From: Paraphysomonas bandaiensis | Lineage: Eukaryota; Chrysophyceae | Assembly: GCA_965644295.1 (NCBI GenBank) | Contig: CBFFRP010000314.1 | Span: 109,458-173,457 of the forward strand | DNA: 64,000 nucleotides | Reading direction: 5' to 3' | Part shown: positions 43,060 through 54,993 of the stretch, piece by piece | Layout of the letters: each line of letters starts with the position of its first letter | Numbering within the stretch: the stretch's first letter is position 1 | Translations under genes and position numbers: made by a program | Notes under the pieces: generated by a model | What the model was told of the DNA's origin: nothing | The model's input: only the letters and a program-made list of their open reading frames with translations | Databases searched by the model: none

Positions 43060-43765
43060 AAGACTTTAAGACAGACAGACGGACTCGTACCTCTTCGTGG
43101 TGTTATGGGGGGAAACTAAAGTGAGCCGCATAGGTATAGTTAGCAGATAGAGTTCAGCCCCCTCATATCCAAAAGCTTGTGTTACAAGGGACACAAACTA
43201 GTGTCTCTTGTGTAGATGTCTTTGGGCCCTGACGAACAAACAGGCATTCGGGAATGGGCCCACCTCAAGAGTAACCGGGGTTTGGGGCTGCCTGCTGAAG
43301 TTAAGCATCTGGGATGCATTCATCTTAAGGACAGAGAGCCAGAGTCCTGAAGTAAGCAATATCAGGTATATCAACATTCTGCTTGCACACTGCGTTTGCT
43401 TTGAGCGATAGAAAATCATATGTTGTTACACCTAGGTGCTTGCGGTGACGCACAAGCAGCTTTTGTAGCGTTGAATAGTAGGATATCAGAGTTAAGTGTT
43501 GGAAATTGCTCATTCTTAACTAGATCTCAGAGAGAAATTGTCGTTAGACTAGATAGAGTAATTAATACCGTTTACACGAAGTTGTGATAAACAACACAAA
43601 CTCATTTTGTTAGATCAAACTATTTCAGTTTCTCAATATCATCACAGCATTTGTACATCACTATATTTCACTGTATTCTCGTACATTGTTTTCAAGTGAC
43701 ATACTGAATATAGTAGAATAAGATCCATATTCTAATATTAAGCACTAACTCTTAAAAGCCTATTG
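43060..43765 (-). repeat. Dispersed repeat Rep1, copy 4, interrupted by a solo LTR
   Basis: Best minus copy: CGGACTCGTACCTCTTCGTG, GGGCCCACCTCAAGAG, TGCCTGCTGAAGTTAAGCAT, GTTACACCTAGGTGCTTGCG, GATATCAGAGTTAAG, then (after the LTR at 43497-43737) CACTAACTCTTAAAAGCC and TATTGCTAATA. Confidence 0.8.
43497..43737 (-). mobile_element. Solo LTR of the Copia-B family with perfect target duplication
   Basis: Ends TGTTGGAAATTGCTCATT and CCATATTCTAATA match the 58548-58840 LTR; about 50 bp inside are missing and there are scattered changes. Flanked by TTAAG at 43492-43496 and 43738-43742. Product of LTR-LTR recombination inside a Rep1 copy. Confidence 0.92.
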
Positions 43766-44138
43766 CTAATAATACGACGTTCACAATTGCTGTTTTATAT
43801 CAACTTGCCAGTTCCAATGATATTTTGATCAATTAATTGAAGATGACAATTAATTGAAAATCAATTAATTCATTCGCAGTGACGGTCCCGGTTTTTACAC
43901 GGCGCTGTAAAACAGTGATAAAACAACACTGAAAAAGTAGAAGTGCATATATCTCAATTCTTGAACTATTAAATCATGCATTACAGAAGGCGATGCAATA
44001 CACAACACATAATCTGATACGACTTTAAAAAACCCACACAAATAATCGCTTCATTCCATACATAAAAAGTATCCACCAAACATGGCTGTAGTACAGAACT
44101 AATACGATGTTCACAATTAGAAGGACAATAGAGCGTTC

Positions 44139-46868
44139 TCACGCATCCGAAACGAGAGTTGACGACGTTGTCTGCTGACGATGTATATATTCATCGGAAC
44201 GCTTCGGTGAACTAGAAAAATACCGCGAACTAGCAGACGAGGAATTTTCTAGCAATGATTTTCTTCCAATCTTCAGATCACTAAGTAGATCCGCCCATCG
44301 CTGTACCCTCCGGATATTTTCCTCCTCGGATAAATTGCCCGCAGGGAATTCGAACTCATGAACTTTATTGGTGGGATCAGAGAATGATAGAACGGCACCA
44401 CCAGGGGTCTTTAAGTGCTTCGTTTCTATACGTTGAAAACTAAATATACTACTTACATATAACCAAGCAGGGAGTATAAATTGCTTTACCTTGAGCACCC
44501 AGTAATCAGCACCACTTTAGGGTCCCGTTTGTCCAACATATCCTTCCAAGTCATATACTTACAATCGGAAGTCAGACTCAAATATTTCACTTTATAACTA
44601 CCGAAGCTTCCGTGCGATATAACAGTTGTACCTTCAATTAAAGGACGGAGCTTGCGGCTAATTCCCGGTCGCATAGCAGCAGGATCCCTAACAACAGTCG
44701 GGGCAGTGGATATGTCATCACTCTTAGTTGATCGGAATAGCGTGTTAGTATCGATCGACATTGTGCGGCAGTGTGGATCGATCCCAGTTGGCGGAGGTGT
44801 ATCTGTTATACTTCGGTAAGAGTTAAATCTCGACGAGATATTATCATCGTCTTTAGATTCATTCGACATACTTCGAAGATGCATCATACGTGGATGGGTG
44901 AGAAGTCGGTTCTCTGCTCTTAAGCTGTTCTCTTGGTATGCTTGAAATAAGTTCGTTCCTATATGCGCTACAACACTTAAGAGCATCGGTTTTCGAAGTC
45001 CAGACAGCTCCGCAGATACTATAGAATTCACAGCTTCTATATCTCCAACCGGCAAACCTTTTATAGAGCTAACAATTTTCTCGCCAATAGACTCACAGGA
45101 GCTTGATTCCTCGTCTGTGAGCGGCCTGGTATCTTCATCTATTGAGTACCGCAACGTACTATCTTTTTCATGCAGAATTCTTTGTAGCTCGCCCTTACTC
45201 TCTTCTATTGCCATTATTTGATGCTCCAAATGCTTCGCGCGCTGCAACGCCTCTTGTAACTGACTGCGAAGGTCGATCTCTAAGTTTGCCTTAACTTTCA
45301 CCTGAATCTCACCGCAACGTTGCCCAAACCTACATTTCAATGTTAAAGCTGTCAGAGGTGTAGAAAGGGAATGAAATATCCGTTACAGAAAAATACGCAA
45401 TTCACCTTGCAGTGGAAACTGTTTCTTCAAAAAATTCAGCTTCGGCGGACATTGTAAGCAGGAAACAACTCTTGCAATTTCCCCCCAAACTGTCCCGTAA
45501 AATATTCGTTAAGACCGAATTACGGTAAGGTATATGAGTTGTGGGAGCAGATATCCAAGAGCGATTGTGGTCTGCGGCATAGCTCGCACTACTGTGTAAC
45601 CGACTGAAACCGTTTGCACGAGGGGTCTTTGAATTGGTAGCTTTTCGTGCCAAATCTCGAAGAGAAACAATCACTTGTTCCAAGAAATGTAAAGATAGAT
45701 TTATAGACCGCCCTTCCTTTACCACAGCATGTGTGTTGTCCGACTATAGTATTTCTCAGAAAAATTGCTTATCACGCAACATGTACCGTACCTTATACAA
45801 TCTCTCAGACCCAGCCAGGTCAACAAAATTTATCTTTCCAGATTTCAACAGTGTCCTGTCGCCACGACTAAATTCGCTTTCCATAATGATCGTAAATATA
45901 GCATGAGATCGAGAAGATGCCTGATTCATTGGAGTAGACGACGTCGTTCTACATAAAAGAATAACTAAAGGCATTTTTGCATGTGTGGTAACAGGATATT
46001 AATGTCGTGGTGGATAATGACTGCATAGTCAAACAGCTCACCTATTAGTTGACCCCATAAAAAACAAATTAAGAGCATCTTCTTCTGAATTTACTTCGAA
46101 TACGTTTAGGTTACGCAGCATTAGGCCATCCTCTCCTTCTAACACCTATGACACGACATTCAATAGCATTGGCGCAGGGTCAAGAAAAGAGTGACAGGGT
46201 ACAGTCTCGCATTCTAAACTAGTAGACCAATTACCTGCACTTTTGACCATTTCTCTAAAGGAAGCATGTGTTTCTGTGGATCTAATAGATCATATACTGT
46301 CTCGCCCAATACCTCTGTGAATGATATCAGGCACTTGTACGACGAATTCTCACTCTCGAGGCGAAAACTGACTTCCTCGAATACCACACTTAGTGCACGT
46401 GGAATCAGACCACGGTCTTCAAATGAATCGCCACCGCACATACTATAAGTCTTTCCTGTGAAGAAAGGGTTCATATGAAGCTAATTACATATCACAAAAC
46501 GCGGTACACTATACTCACACACCTGAACCGGTTTGTCCATAAGCCAAAACAGTGGAGTTTATGCCATCGAAAATATCCAACACCATGTCCTGAATGTAGC
46601 TAAACACATCTTCCTGTTTAGCATCCATGTCAAACACTTCATTAAATGTGAACGGTATAAATCCAGATGCATTATTGTGTACGAGCCCAGGGTCTGCTCC
46701 GAATGGTATCTCTAGCTCCAGTACCTTATAAGTATTAGCATTCTCCTCCGCATCACCACTAGTTATCCTGTACTCCATCATACCCCTTCCTCTGTGGTGC
46801 ATAGCTGGGCGTATACGAGCCAAGGTGACGAACGACCATGCTTGTTCTTTATCAGCAATATCGCTCAT
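44139..46868 (-). CDS. Kinesin motor, kinesin-9 (KIF6/KIF9)-like, with C-terminal PH-like domain
   Basis: Microtubule motor; kinesin-9 members act in cilia/flagella. Seven exons: 46868-46523, 46455-46235, 46145-46042, 45948-45792, 45743-45406, 45329-44490, 44439-44139; 768 aa. N-terminal motor: FTFNEVFD, P-loop GQTGSGKT across intron 1, ISFTEVLGETVYDLLD, LFFMGSTNR and TPMNQASSRSHAIFTI (switch I, kinesin-9 style), VDLAGSERL (switch II), HIPYRNSVLTNILRDSLGGN. Then coiled coil LRSQLQEALQRAKHLEHQI. The last ~190 residues (LRPLIEGTTVISHGSFGSYK..KTPGGAVLSFSDP..VQRWADLLSDLKI) look like a PH domain closing with its helix. PH domains are unusual for kinesin-9. Confidence 0.88.
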
Positions 46869-47659
46869 GGCAATATCTTATAACTGTACGACTCAAACAA
46901 ATAAGAGACTGCAGATAATTACACTATACGCATGAGAACTGCGTTAGGGAGAACAGTAAAGTGCTTCAATGTGTTAGTAGCCTGTGCTCCAGTGTGCTGT
47001 ATCGGGATCTACTGTGCTCATACTCTGCTGTTGTGTGTGCTCACATGGGTGCTCGCTCATTGTCTGTATCGGTACAGCAGGAGTAGGAATTCCTACAGTA
47101 CACATGCATGTATGTTTTCGAAGGAACGATCACATGCAGGTCCGTATATAGGCAGGTCCAACAGCAGTATACAGCAGTAGAATATCGTATTATACTCTTC
47201 TGTTTACAGTATATATTTTATGAACTGCTATATACGCGGTATACCATATGGTATACTATTGCATGCTGGGCAGTGTATGTGGGTACATGCTGCTGTACGC
47301 GTCGCTCACTCCTACAGGATTTTTGACAAGGGTGTATATACTCTGTACATGTAGCATGTAGGTATACATACACCCCTACCATACCACATACCATACCGCA
47401 TTTATACTACGTACATCATCATAGCAAATGAGTGTCTCTTGTATTGTAATTTATCACAGCATTCTTTCAAAGCAGAGGATTATTTGAGGGGACATATTTA
47501 ACTGATTTGTTGCAGTAATCCAGGAATTCCATATTTGTCAACGGAATGCGCTAATATCGATAACGCTCACTACACGCCCTCAAGAGTTGATGATTATTTT
47601 CTATTGATACGGATAACACTCTCTCTGCAGTCGTATAACACTCTTACAACACAAGCAGC
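46869..47659. promoter_or_regulatory. Divergent promoter region, kinesin / PPP4R1
   Basis: 791-bp gene-free interval between two divergent starts. Contains GTATAC at 47239-47244 and 47251-47256 flanking CATATG, plus several TACAGCAG / TGTAC motifs. No ORF of note. Confidence 0.35.
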
Positions 47660-50600
47660 ATGGCACAGCTCCTACAATATTACAAGTACCTATTTTCATT
47701 TGTCTGCTATTATTCGTTACGCATGCTGTTTTTGTCAGATCCTTCCAAGGGGCAAAAAATAACACTGCAGCTCCGACTTTTGAAGATTTATCTATTGATG
47801 ATAATTTATCGGAGCTGGAACGAGTAGTTCGATATTGCAAGAGTTCAATTGCCTTACAAAGGTGTGTATTAGCACTATATTACGTGTTGTTGTTATATGT
47901 GTTGATCTCTAGATTGGTGCACGTGAAGATGTTAGCTGATGTTGCCAAGTCAGTAGGGTAAGACTGTCTCAACATAACGATTCCAATATTCATTCATTTT
48001 ATTAGATTTGAATGCACGAATGAGCACATCCTTCCCCTTCTTGAGCATATATCGGTTGATTTTGAATCTGCAATTCGTAGTCACCTCTGTGATCAAATTG
48101 CCTTCATAGCACAGGTTGGAATATCATTTGATTTAGTGGGACATGTCCATACTGCTGATAATATGCACGAAATAATGCCTATATCACGTATAATTATTAT
48201 CATCTTCTAAAATACTATCGTAGTTCTGCGCTACAGAAGGAGGGGAAGCTGGGTACCAAGTCGTTTTGGATGTCGTCCTGCCTATTCTGGCTCAACTTCT
48301 TGAGGATGATAAAGTTGATGTACGACTTCACACTATATACTCTACATTTTGTTCGTATTGATTTCTTTGTTATTGCCTAAATATCAGCTGTTTTACAGAC
48401 TAATGACTATGTCAATTATACAGGTGCGGCAGGCTGCAAGCGCTGCACTTGTGACTGTAGCTCAAATAGTTCAGCCTCTCGACTTAGGACAGCATGTGCT
48501 GACGATTATACTGGTATTATCATTTGCATTTTAATTCAGCAGCGTAATTGGATATGATTTATCGTGACAGTGTGATCATATTATACGTGTGTGTAGCTGT
48601 CTTGATCGTATGTATTGCTTTTTCGACTTTGCTTATTGTGTATGCTATTTCTCAGCAACTAGCGCACGAAGATGACAACGAAGAGATGCGTATGACAGCC
48701 TCTGAACTGCTCAACCTTCTCGCAGAGCATTTGGGTTTTGACCTCTGCAAACAATTTGTAATCCCTGAAGTGGTATCACTAGCAGAGGATCCAGTATTCC
48801 GTGTGCGGAAGTCCACTGCACTCAACTTCCAAAATGTCTGCAAGGTTGGGGGTGAATACGAGCTCTTCGAGCGATTGATGCCGGCCTTTGTACGTCTCTC
48901 GAAAGACGATATGTATCGTGTCAGGCGAGCATGTGCAGAGAGTTTGTGCGAGATTTCTAAACATGTTAGTGACGATATCCGCGCCGGAGTGCTGGTTGAG
49001 ATTTTCCTTCGGCTCGCACAAGATCCGTCGAAGTTAGTGAAACAAAGTGTTCTCCAACAATCGGGGATGTTTATATCCACTCTGCCGCCAAGAGTAATTA
49101 ACAGTGTCATCCTTGACCATTATTGCAACATGGTCAACACTCCGACTGGCGACATGGCCGTAGACGCGGAGCTGAGACACTACTGTGCATATAGCTTCCC
49201 TGGCGTACTTCAAACCGTGGGTTCAGAGAGATGGCCACAACTCAGACAGGTATAAAGTTTTATTTTATTTCACTTGAACGCACTGTTATAGTCATTTCAC
49301 TCTTGTATGGTACGTTGTTTATTATAAGCTCAGTTGAATGTGTGTGTGTTTTTAGGTTTATCACACATTAGTTCAATCCTCTGATACAAATGTAAAGCAA
49401 ACATTGGCATTGTCATTGCATGAGGTTGCCAAGATTCTTGGGATGAAACTGGCCGAAGAAGAGTTGCTCGCTGTATTCGAAGAGATGATACAGGTTCAGT
49501 GGATATCCTGACATCATATTTTATCTGCTCCTGTTTTATACTGCTTGTAATCGTGCGTAAGCAACTCCCTGACAGCAGGAGGTGCATTGTACAAGTGATA
49601 CCACTGTGTATACCTCGCCAAAGTTTGTTTGCTAAATAATGGCATACGTTGTAGGATATCGAAGTGGTACGCATGGGGGTTATTAAGTATCTCGCGGACT
49701 TCCTTCGACTGCTGTCCATGCCATGTCGTGTCTCCTACCTTCCTCTTCTCGATGACATACTGCAGACAACGTCACCGTTCAACTGGCGCCTCAGAAAGAC
49801 GTTTGCTTCTCAACTCCCAGAGCTAGTGACCCTCCCCCCTCCACAGAATGTCTTCAGTACTTTGTTTCCACTTGCAATGTCGTTACTGCAGGACCCTGTG
49901 GCACAGGTGCGTCTGGAGTCGTTCAAGGGTATTGCGAAAATGATGCTGGTGCTTCAACCGGGGTATGTACCATCCTACCTCGTAGAAAAGGAAGATGGTA
50001 CTTCTTGCCCCCCGCCTCCAGTTACAGAAGAGGAAGGCACCCAGTATCTCGTAGGTGTATCTCGAGCCATCAATGCCCTTGTGCATGGGGAAACATACCA
50101 ACATCGACAGCTCTGGGCAGAACTGTCACTCCAGCTTGTCAAGGATCTCCCAAGGGAAGTATTTGAAAAATACTTTGTATATGGAGTGTTACAACTCACC
50201 AGCGATCCTGTTTTGAACGTTCGAGTGAGCATCGCTGAAATGCTGTCTGGATGGGCACCAACACATCTGGCACCTTGGGAAAATAAAGACTCACCGTGGA
50301 AATGGCTTTTGGACCGCCCTGATATTCGCCAGTGCGTGCAGCGCCTCTCTAGTGACGACAAGGATGTGTACATCGCGATGCGGAAACTACAACCTTACTT
50401 TCCGGATATTGAGTTCAAGAATCTGTCTTGCAGAGGAATGAAGCATGCGCCTGGTGGGGCCATCCCTGTCGGCAGCGATAAAATAGATTCCTCCCACGAC
50501 GATTGCAATGTGCCTGTAGTGGCCGCGGATAGCCCTCCGTCTAGCGTTGGTAAAGAAGGTATATCACCACCGTCATCATTGTCGTCTTATTGTGAAGAGG

Positions 50601-51133
50601 ATGAAGAAGATGAAAACGAAGAGGCAATGGATACATTCGCTTCTGATGAGAGTAAAGAAATGCTGGTCCGACAAGTAAAGGTTACACGCCGCTGCACCCC
50701 TTCCCCAACAAAAGGTGGAGTTCTAGCTCCTGAGGACATAGTCGTTTCGGACGAAGAGTCTCCTATCGCTGTGTCATCGCCATCAGCTGAACCAAGCCCA
50801 ACATCATTGCACCTGCACGATAATGACGACGATGATGATTCCCCATCTGCAGCATACGATGGAAAGCTATATACGGAAGTGGAAAGTGTGTCGAAGGCAC
50901 CCGCCCAAGCGGAGATTCGGATGCCGCCGACTGCTCCAGTGGATGTAGCTGACGTCAATTTGGATGTAACGGAGTATGAAGATGCTAATGTATGTGAAAG
51001 CTCTACTCTAGCTGAAGGAGGGGAGACTGTGACACCTGACGATTTTTGCGAGTTTACTAGCCCCTTGGAGAGTGGATCGACTAGCACTGAAGAAGATGCC
51101 ACTAAAGAAGAAATAGAAGGAGATGCCTATTAG
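47660..51133 (+). CDS. PPP4R1: HEAT-repeat regulatory subunit of protein phosphatase 4 (PPP4R1-like)
   Basis: Scaffold/regulatory subunit expected to bind the PP4 catalytic subunit. Nine exons: 47660-47685, 47739-47861, 47913-47957, 48006-48114, 48224-48319, 48424-48513, 48656-49249, 49356-49493, 49655-51133; 2700 nt, 899 aa, every junction in phase. HEAT repeats occupy about residues 30-600: PEVVSLAEDPVFRVRKSTAL, LMPAFVRLSKDDMYRVRRAC, LAQDPSKLVKQSVLQQSGMF, HYCAYSFPGVLQTVGSERW, ALSLHEVAKILG, EVVRMGVIKYLADFLRLL. The C-terminal ~280 residues are disordered and acidic (EEDEEDENEE, DNDDDDDSP). PP2A-A type scaffolds are an alternative, but the YSFPGV block fits PPP4R1. Confidence 0.85.
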
Positions 51134-52404
51134 AAACATTATTCAGTTTCAGACTGTGGGAATGTTAGAGTTTATGAGGTTCGTTGGAGTGCATCAAAAT
51201 CATGCATTGAAGGTATCCCATACGACAACTCCACTGCAATACATACGTCAAATAGCAGCTTAAATTGTTGGCTTTTAACCTTTATTACTGAAGGGAACTG
51301 TGTAGAATAATCCAGTTGTTGGTATTTAGAACAGACGATAATATTAATATATAGTATATGCATAGTATATTTCGTTAAGGAGTAGAATTGAGGTATAGAT
51401 ATTCATAGTGCTTTAGCATATTGCAATGCTGATGTAAATCTGCCACTCGTTGAAAGTTGTTATCGTAATTTTGCTTGCTTAGCTATTTTGTACACAGTGT
51501 TAGTCGTGACTACAGTATGAAGGGTCGAATAATTGGCAAAACGCACTTTACGGTTCACTTACAGGTCTTGTTTTAAATGTGTTCATCTGTCTTTATATTT
51601 ATTTAAAGGAAATAAGTTCCATAAGAAGCTGAATTTGACAGACACATGAAGCCAGTTTGAAATATTAATATGATACTATTTTTGATTTTGGAGTTATTTT
51701 ATTTTATGCAACCGTGGAATTTTTTCCCCACGATTTATAGTTTATAGTAGCATATCTAGTATAGTATATAGAGATATAGATATATATACCCCTCTAGATT
51801 ATTTTTAGAAAAGTATAGTATTATTATACAAGTATACATACATGGTAACATATATATAAGGGCAGATAATGTAGAAACTGGTAAGCGGAAACGAGCTTCT
51901 ATTACATCATCCTATAAAGTTTAGTTATTAATAAAATCAATAGTTGTTTTAGCTTTCTGTTGTTTTATTAACTTCAATTTATTTACTAAAATCTTCTAGA
52001 TTTTCCCACAAAGTTAAAAAATGATTACTTCAATTGCAGGGCGCTTTTTGTTATTTCTATTAATTTGTATGAGGTTGGTGGTCAAGGAGAATGAATGTGA
52101 TATTTTACAAAACTAGGTGTTGCTTTCTACTCTATAATCGAATGACTTTTAGTTAGATGTAATTAGTAATGAGGTGGCTATATCGTCCCGCGCTCGAAAT
52201 TTTGAAACAAGGGGAAAAGCCCGAGTTTTCAACTTTGAACAAAGAATAGCAACTACTGCGAGGAATTGAAATTGGAACAAAATGGTAATGATGAGTGTAA
52301 TAACTTGAGTCGCAAAAGGCTTCTTGTTGTTAGCACCATCATATTATTATTTAGTGCAGCTGACTCGAATACAGTATGTATGATTGTAGTGAATGTCTTA
52401 TTAG
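51134..52404. other. AT-rich intergenic region
   Basis: No gene or recognised repeat; homopolymeric T/A stretches and short ATATA runs. Confidence 0.5.
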
Positions 52405-52945
52405 TAGTAGTAGTAGGCGTTTATGTGTCAGACCTAATTTAGCATTTCTATATTTTAGCTAAAATTAGTGCTGAACTCTGATTTCCTTCTCTTTAGCGCC
52501 ACCAAAGCTGCTTGTGCGCCACCGCAATCACCTAGGTGCAACCACTAACACTCAAAGCAAAAAAGCAGCGAGCAAACAGAATGTTGATATACCTGACATT
52601 GCCGACTTCATGATTTCTGAGGCCTTAAGCAGAACTCATCCCGGATGCTTGTCTTCAGCAGATAGCCCAATACCCCAGTTACCCTTGAGGTGGGCCCATT
52701 CCTGAATGCCTGTTTATTCGTCAGGGCCCAAAGACATCTCCACAAGAGACACTAGTTCGTGTTCCTTGTACCACACAAACATTCGGCCATGAGTGGGCAG
52801 ATCAATATCTGCAAACTATATATGAATCTCACTTTAGTTTCCAGGAGAAATATATCCGATTAGGGTTAGGTTGGGGTTAGGGTTAGTAGCTCCGGTACTT
52901 ATCCATGACAAAGTGTGAGTCCGACTTTATTGAGGGGTGTATGAC
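52405..52945 (+). repeat. Dispersed repeat Rep1, copy 5 (plus orientation)
   Basis: TAGGCGTTTATGTGTCAG, GCTGCTTGTGCGCCACCGC, CACCTAGGTGCAACCACT, GGATGCTTGTCTTCAGCAG, TTGAGGTGGGCCCATTCC, CAGGGCCCAAAGACATCTCC. Near its right end it carries the TTAGGG-type stretch. Confidence 0.75.
52860..52886 (+). repeat. Short interstitial TTAGGG-type (telomere-like) stretch
   Basis: 27 bp: TTAGGG, TTAGG, TTGGGG, TTAGGG, TTAG. Lies in or beside the Rep1 copy. Confidence 0.8.
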
Positions 52946-53192
52946 ATGACGCACACAATCCGGATAAGTACCCGAAAACTGAAATGACTGGGTGCTCCAA
53001 CTTGAATATATTACCTCTTCAGTAATATTCTTGAAGTTGTTACGAAGTCCAAGTTATGAAGGTAGATTGCTTGATGTTCTCCTTCAGACGAAGGTTAGAA
53101 TTTTGCAGTGTTTGGAAAGTTGACTCATCATTGTGTTTTCCTTACAACTGTGTAATGTAATGCTATCACATTACATAATTAAGACAAATGAG

Positions 53193-53280
53193 AGCTTCGG
53201 TTTGTGGAACCGAATATTGAAGTTAAATGTCTATATTTGCCCGGCGCTAGTATATGAGCGTTCTGTTGAACCTAAATCAG
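53193..53280. repeat. Dispersed repeat Rep2, copy 3 (inverted)
   Basis: AATATTGAAGTTAAATGTC, TTTGCCCGGCGCTA and GAGCGTTCTGTTGAACC are the reverse complement of the blocks at 21846-21930. Confidence 0.55.
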
Positions 53281-53865
53281 AAGCACTCTTGAGACGAACT
53301 GGGGACAGTTAGGAAGGAATCAACAGTCGATAGTAGTATTCGTTGTTACGGATTCGAACACTTTTGTCAATTTATTGTAGTGACTGCAATATGTTTCATA
53401 AATTTTGGCACAACTCAGTCTACCACTACTAACAATATCTGATACAAACTTCTACGCACTGCACATCGCCTGTCCTTATCTTACCTATGCAGGACTTTTA
53501 ACGGAGTCAACAAACACAACGCCTTAAATGATTTCATGTCACAAATGCAATTATTCATTAAATAGCAAAACTACTATAACAATTATATTCCTTATTTTTA
53601 AATATGACGATTACATGAGTATCATACTAAATGAGCAAATAGCATAACTGCATATCACGTAATGCAGTTATGGAATTCACATAATGTATCAAATATTTCA
53701 GAGTATAGTAGACGAAATAATAGACCGTCACTTTAATCGTCAACGTGTCTCTCTCAAAGAGACACCAATAATTATAAATTCGATTCGAAATAGTTACGAT
53801 GGAAATATACTGTGTAATTGATATGTCCGTTAAAGGTCAGTATTATACCAGTATGATCATTCCAT
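53281..53865. other. Spacer downstream of PSP1 gene
   Basis: AT-rich; nothing coding recognised. Confidence 0.5.
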
Positions 53866-54993
53866 CTAGTGCGTGTAGAGATTGTATGCGCTTGTAGATG
53901 CGGGTTCATAGGAGAGTAGAATGGAGGGATCTACGCGCTCAGGTAGAGCTATTGAGCCTTTTGCAGAGGATGTCGTCAATCCACTGTGAAGGATGGACCC
54001 ACCATCGGAATTTGATCGCATATATCGAGCTGTCTTCCTCTGAGAGTTTTCCTTTGTCGCAACCGGGAGATTTTGATACGAATGTCGCCGAGGAGATGGA
54101 GCAGGTGCAGCCATATACACAGCTCTTTCAGTATTTAATGCTGTCACACGAGCACTGGTGCCACCAGTGAGGGGTACATGGGCATTTGGCTGGGGACGGA
54201 CATCAGTGGACACCAGATAAGAGGCTTCAGAAGGGGTCACACGCTGCATCCAAATGCGCATTCGAAACTCCTGGTACATATTCTTGACGAGCTCACGGAA
54301 GTCTACGCGCTCATTGGAGGTGTATATAATAGTAAGTTTTTTACGATCAAACTGCATCTCTGCTGCAGCTACATTGATAGGGACTCGCTTCTGTTTGGCC
54401 AGATAGTTACACAGCATCACTGCACGGTTTTCTTCGCCCTGATTTTCTCGCAAGTATTTGTAGTGTTCCATAGTTCCACGGCATAGTATACGACGCAGTG
54501 TGGGAGTGGGCATATACTTCGATAGCGGGTTTGTGCGCTGTGGGTTAATCGCATGAACAATGCCTGCATCGAACCCCGAGTCTGTCTCAACGATGACCAA
54601 ATCACCAATATTGATGACGTCATTCGTCTGTAGACACTCCTCTGAGAGTACGTATGTGTCTTTCGTGCACCTGAATCGAACCTCGTATTCATTGTGAGGA
54701 GGAGAGGGATCGCGATGTATGTACTGGTTGAATGAGCTGGCTGAAGATGCTAAAGAGTCCGACTCGAACACAAGCCCCTCTACATAATCGTGATCATCCG
54801 ACGAATATGAATCCTTGCTCAGACTCAGGTCAGCGAACAGCTGTCCGAAGTCAAAGTTCTCTTGAGTGGTCATTCGTGGATATTTAGCTACGGAGTGAGT
54901 GTACGGGGTTAGATAGCAGATAGACTGAGCAGGTGGACCATATGAATAAGTGACTGTTGTTTGTACGTATTGATCCACTCTGTTGAAGTGCAC
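53866..54993 (-). CDS. PSP1 C-terminal-domain protein
   Basis: 375 codons, intronless. The PSP1 domain covers about residues 100-245: RFRCTKDTYVLSEECLQTND, VIVETDSGFDAGIVHAINPQ, MLCNYLAKQKRVPINVAAAEMQFDRKKLTIIYTSNERVDFRELVKNMYQEFRMRIWMQRV, the last block being the domain's most conserved part. The remaining C-terminus is Ser-rich and disordered. A second ATG at 54873 (MTTQENFDFGQLF) may be the real start, since the 40 residues before it look like translated leader. The domain is known from yeast Psp1 and bacterial PSP1/YaaT-type proteins; molecular role here is unknown. Confidence 0.82.
   Translation of the reverse strand: MHFNRVDQYVQTTVTYSYGPPAQSICYLTPYTHSVAKYPRMTTQENFDFGQLFADLSLSKDSYSSDDHDYVEGLVFESDSLASSASSFNQYIHRDPSPPHNEYEVRFRCTKDTYVLSEECLQTNDVINIGDLVIVETDSGFDAGIVHAINPQRTNPLSKYMPTPTLRRILCRGTMEHYKYLRENQGEENRAVMLCNYLAKQKRVPINVAAAEMQFDRKKLTIIYTSNERVDFRELVKNMYQEFRMRIWMQRVTPSEASYLVSTDVRPQPNAHVPLTGGTSARVTALNTERAVYMAAPAPSPRRHSYQNLPVATKENSQRKTARYMRSNSDGGSILHSGLTTSSAKGSIALPERVDPSILLSYEPASTSAYNLYTH

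Noticed and set aside
49494-49654. Possible snoRNA in a PPP4R1 intron
   Set aside because: 161-bp intron without a matching C box/D box pair and terminal stem.
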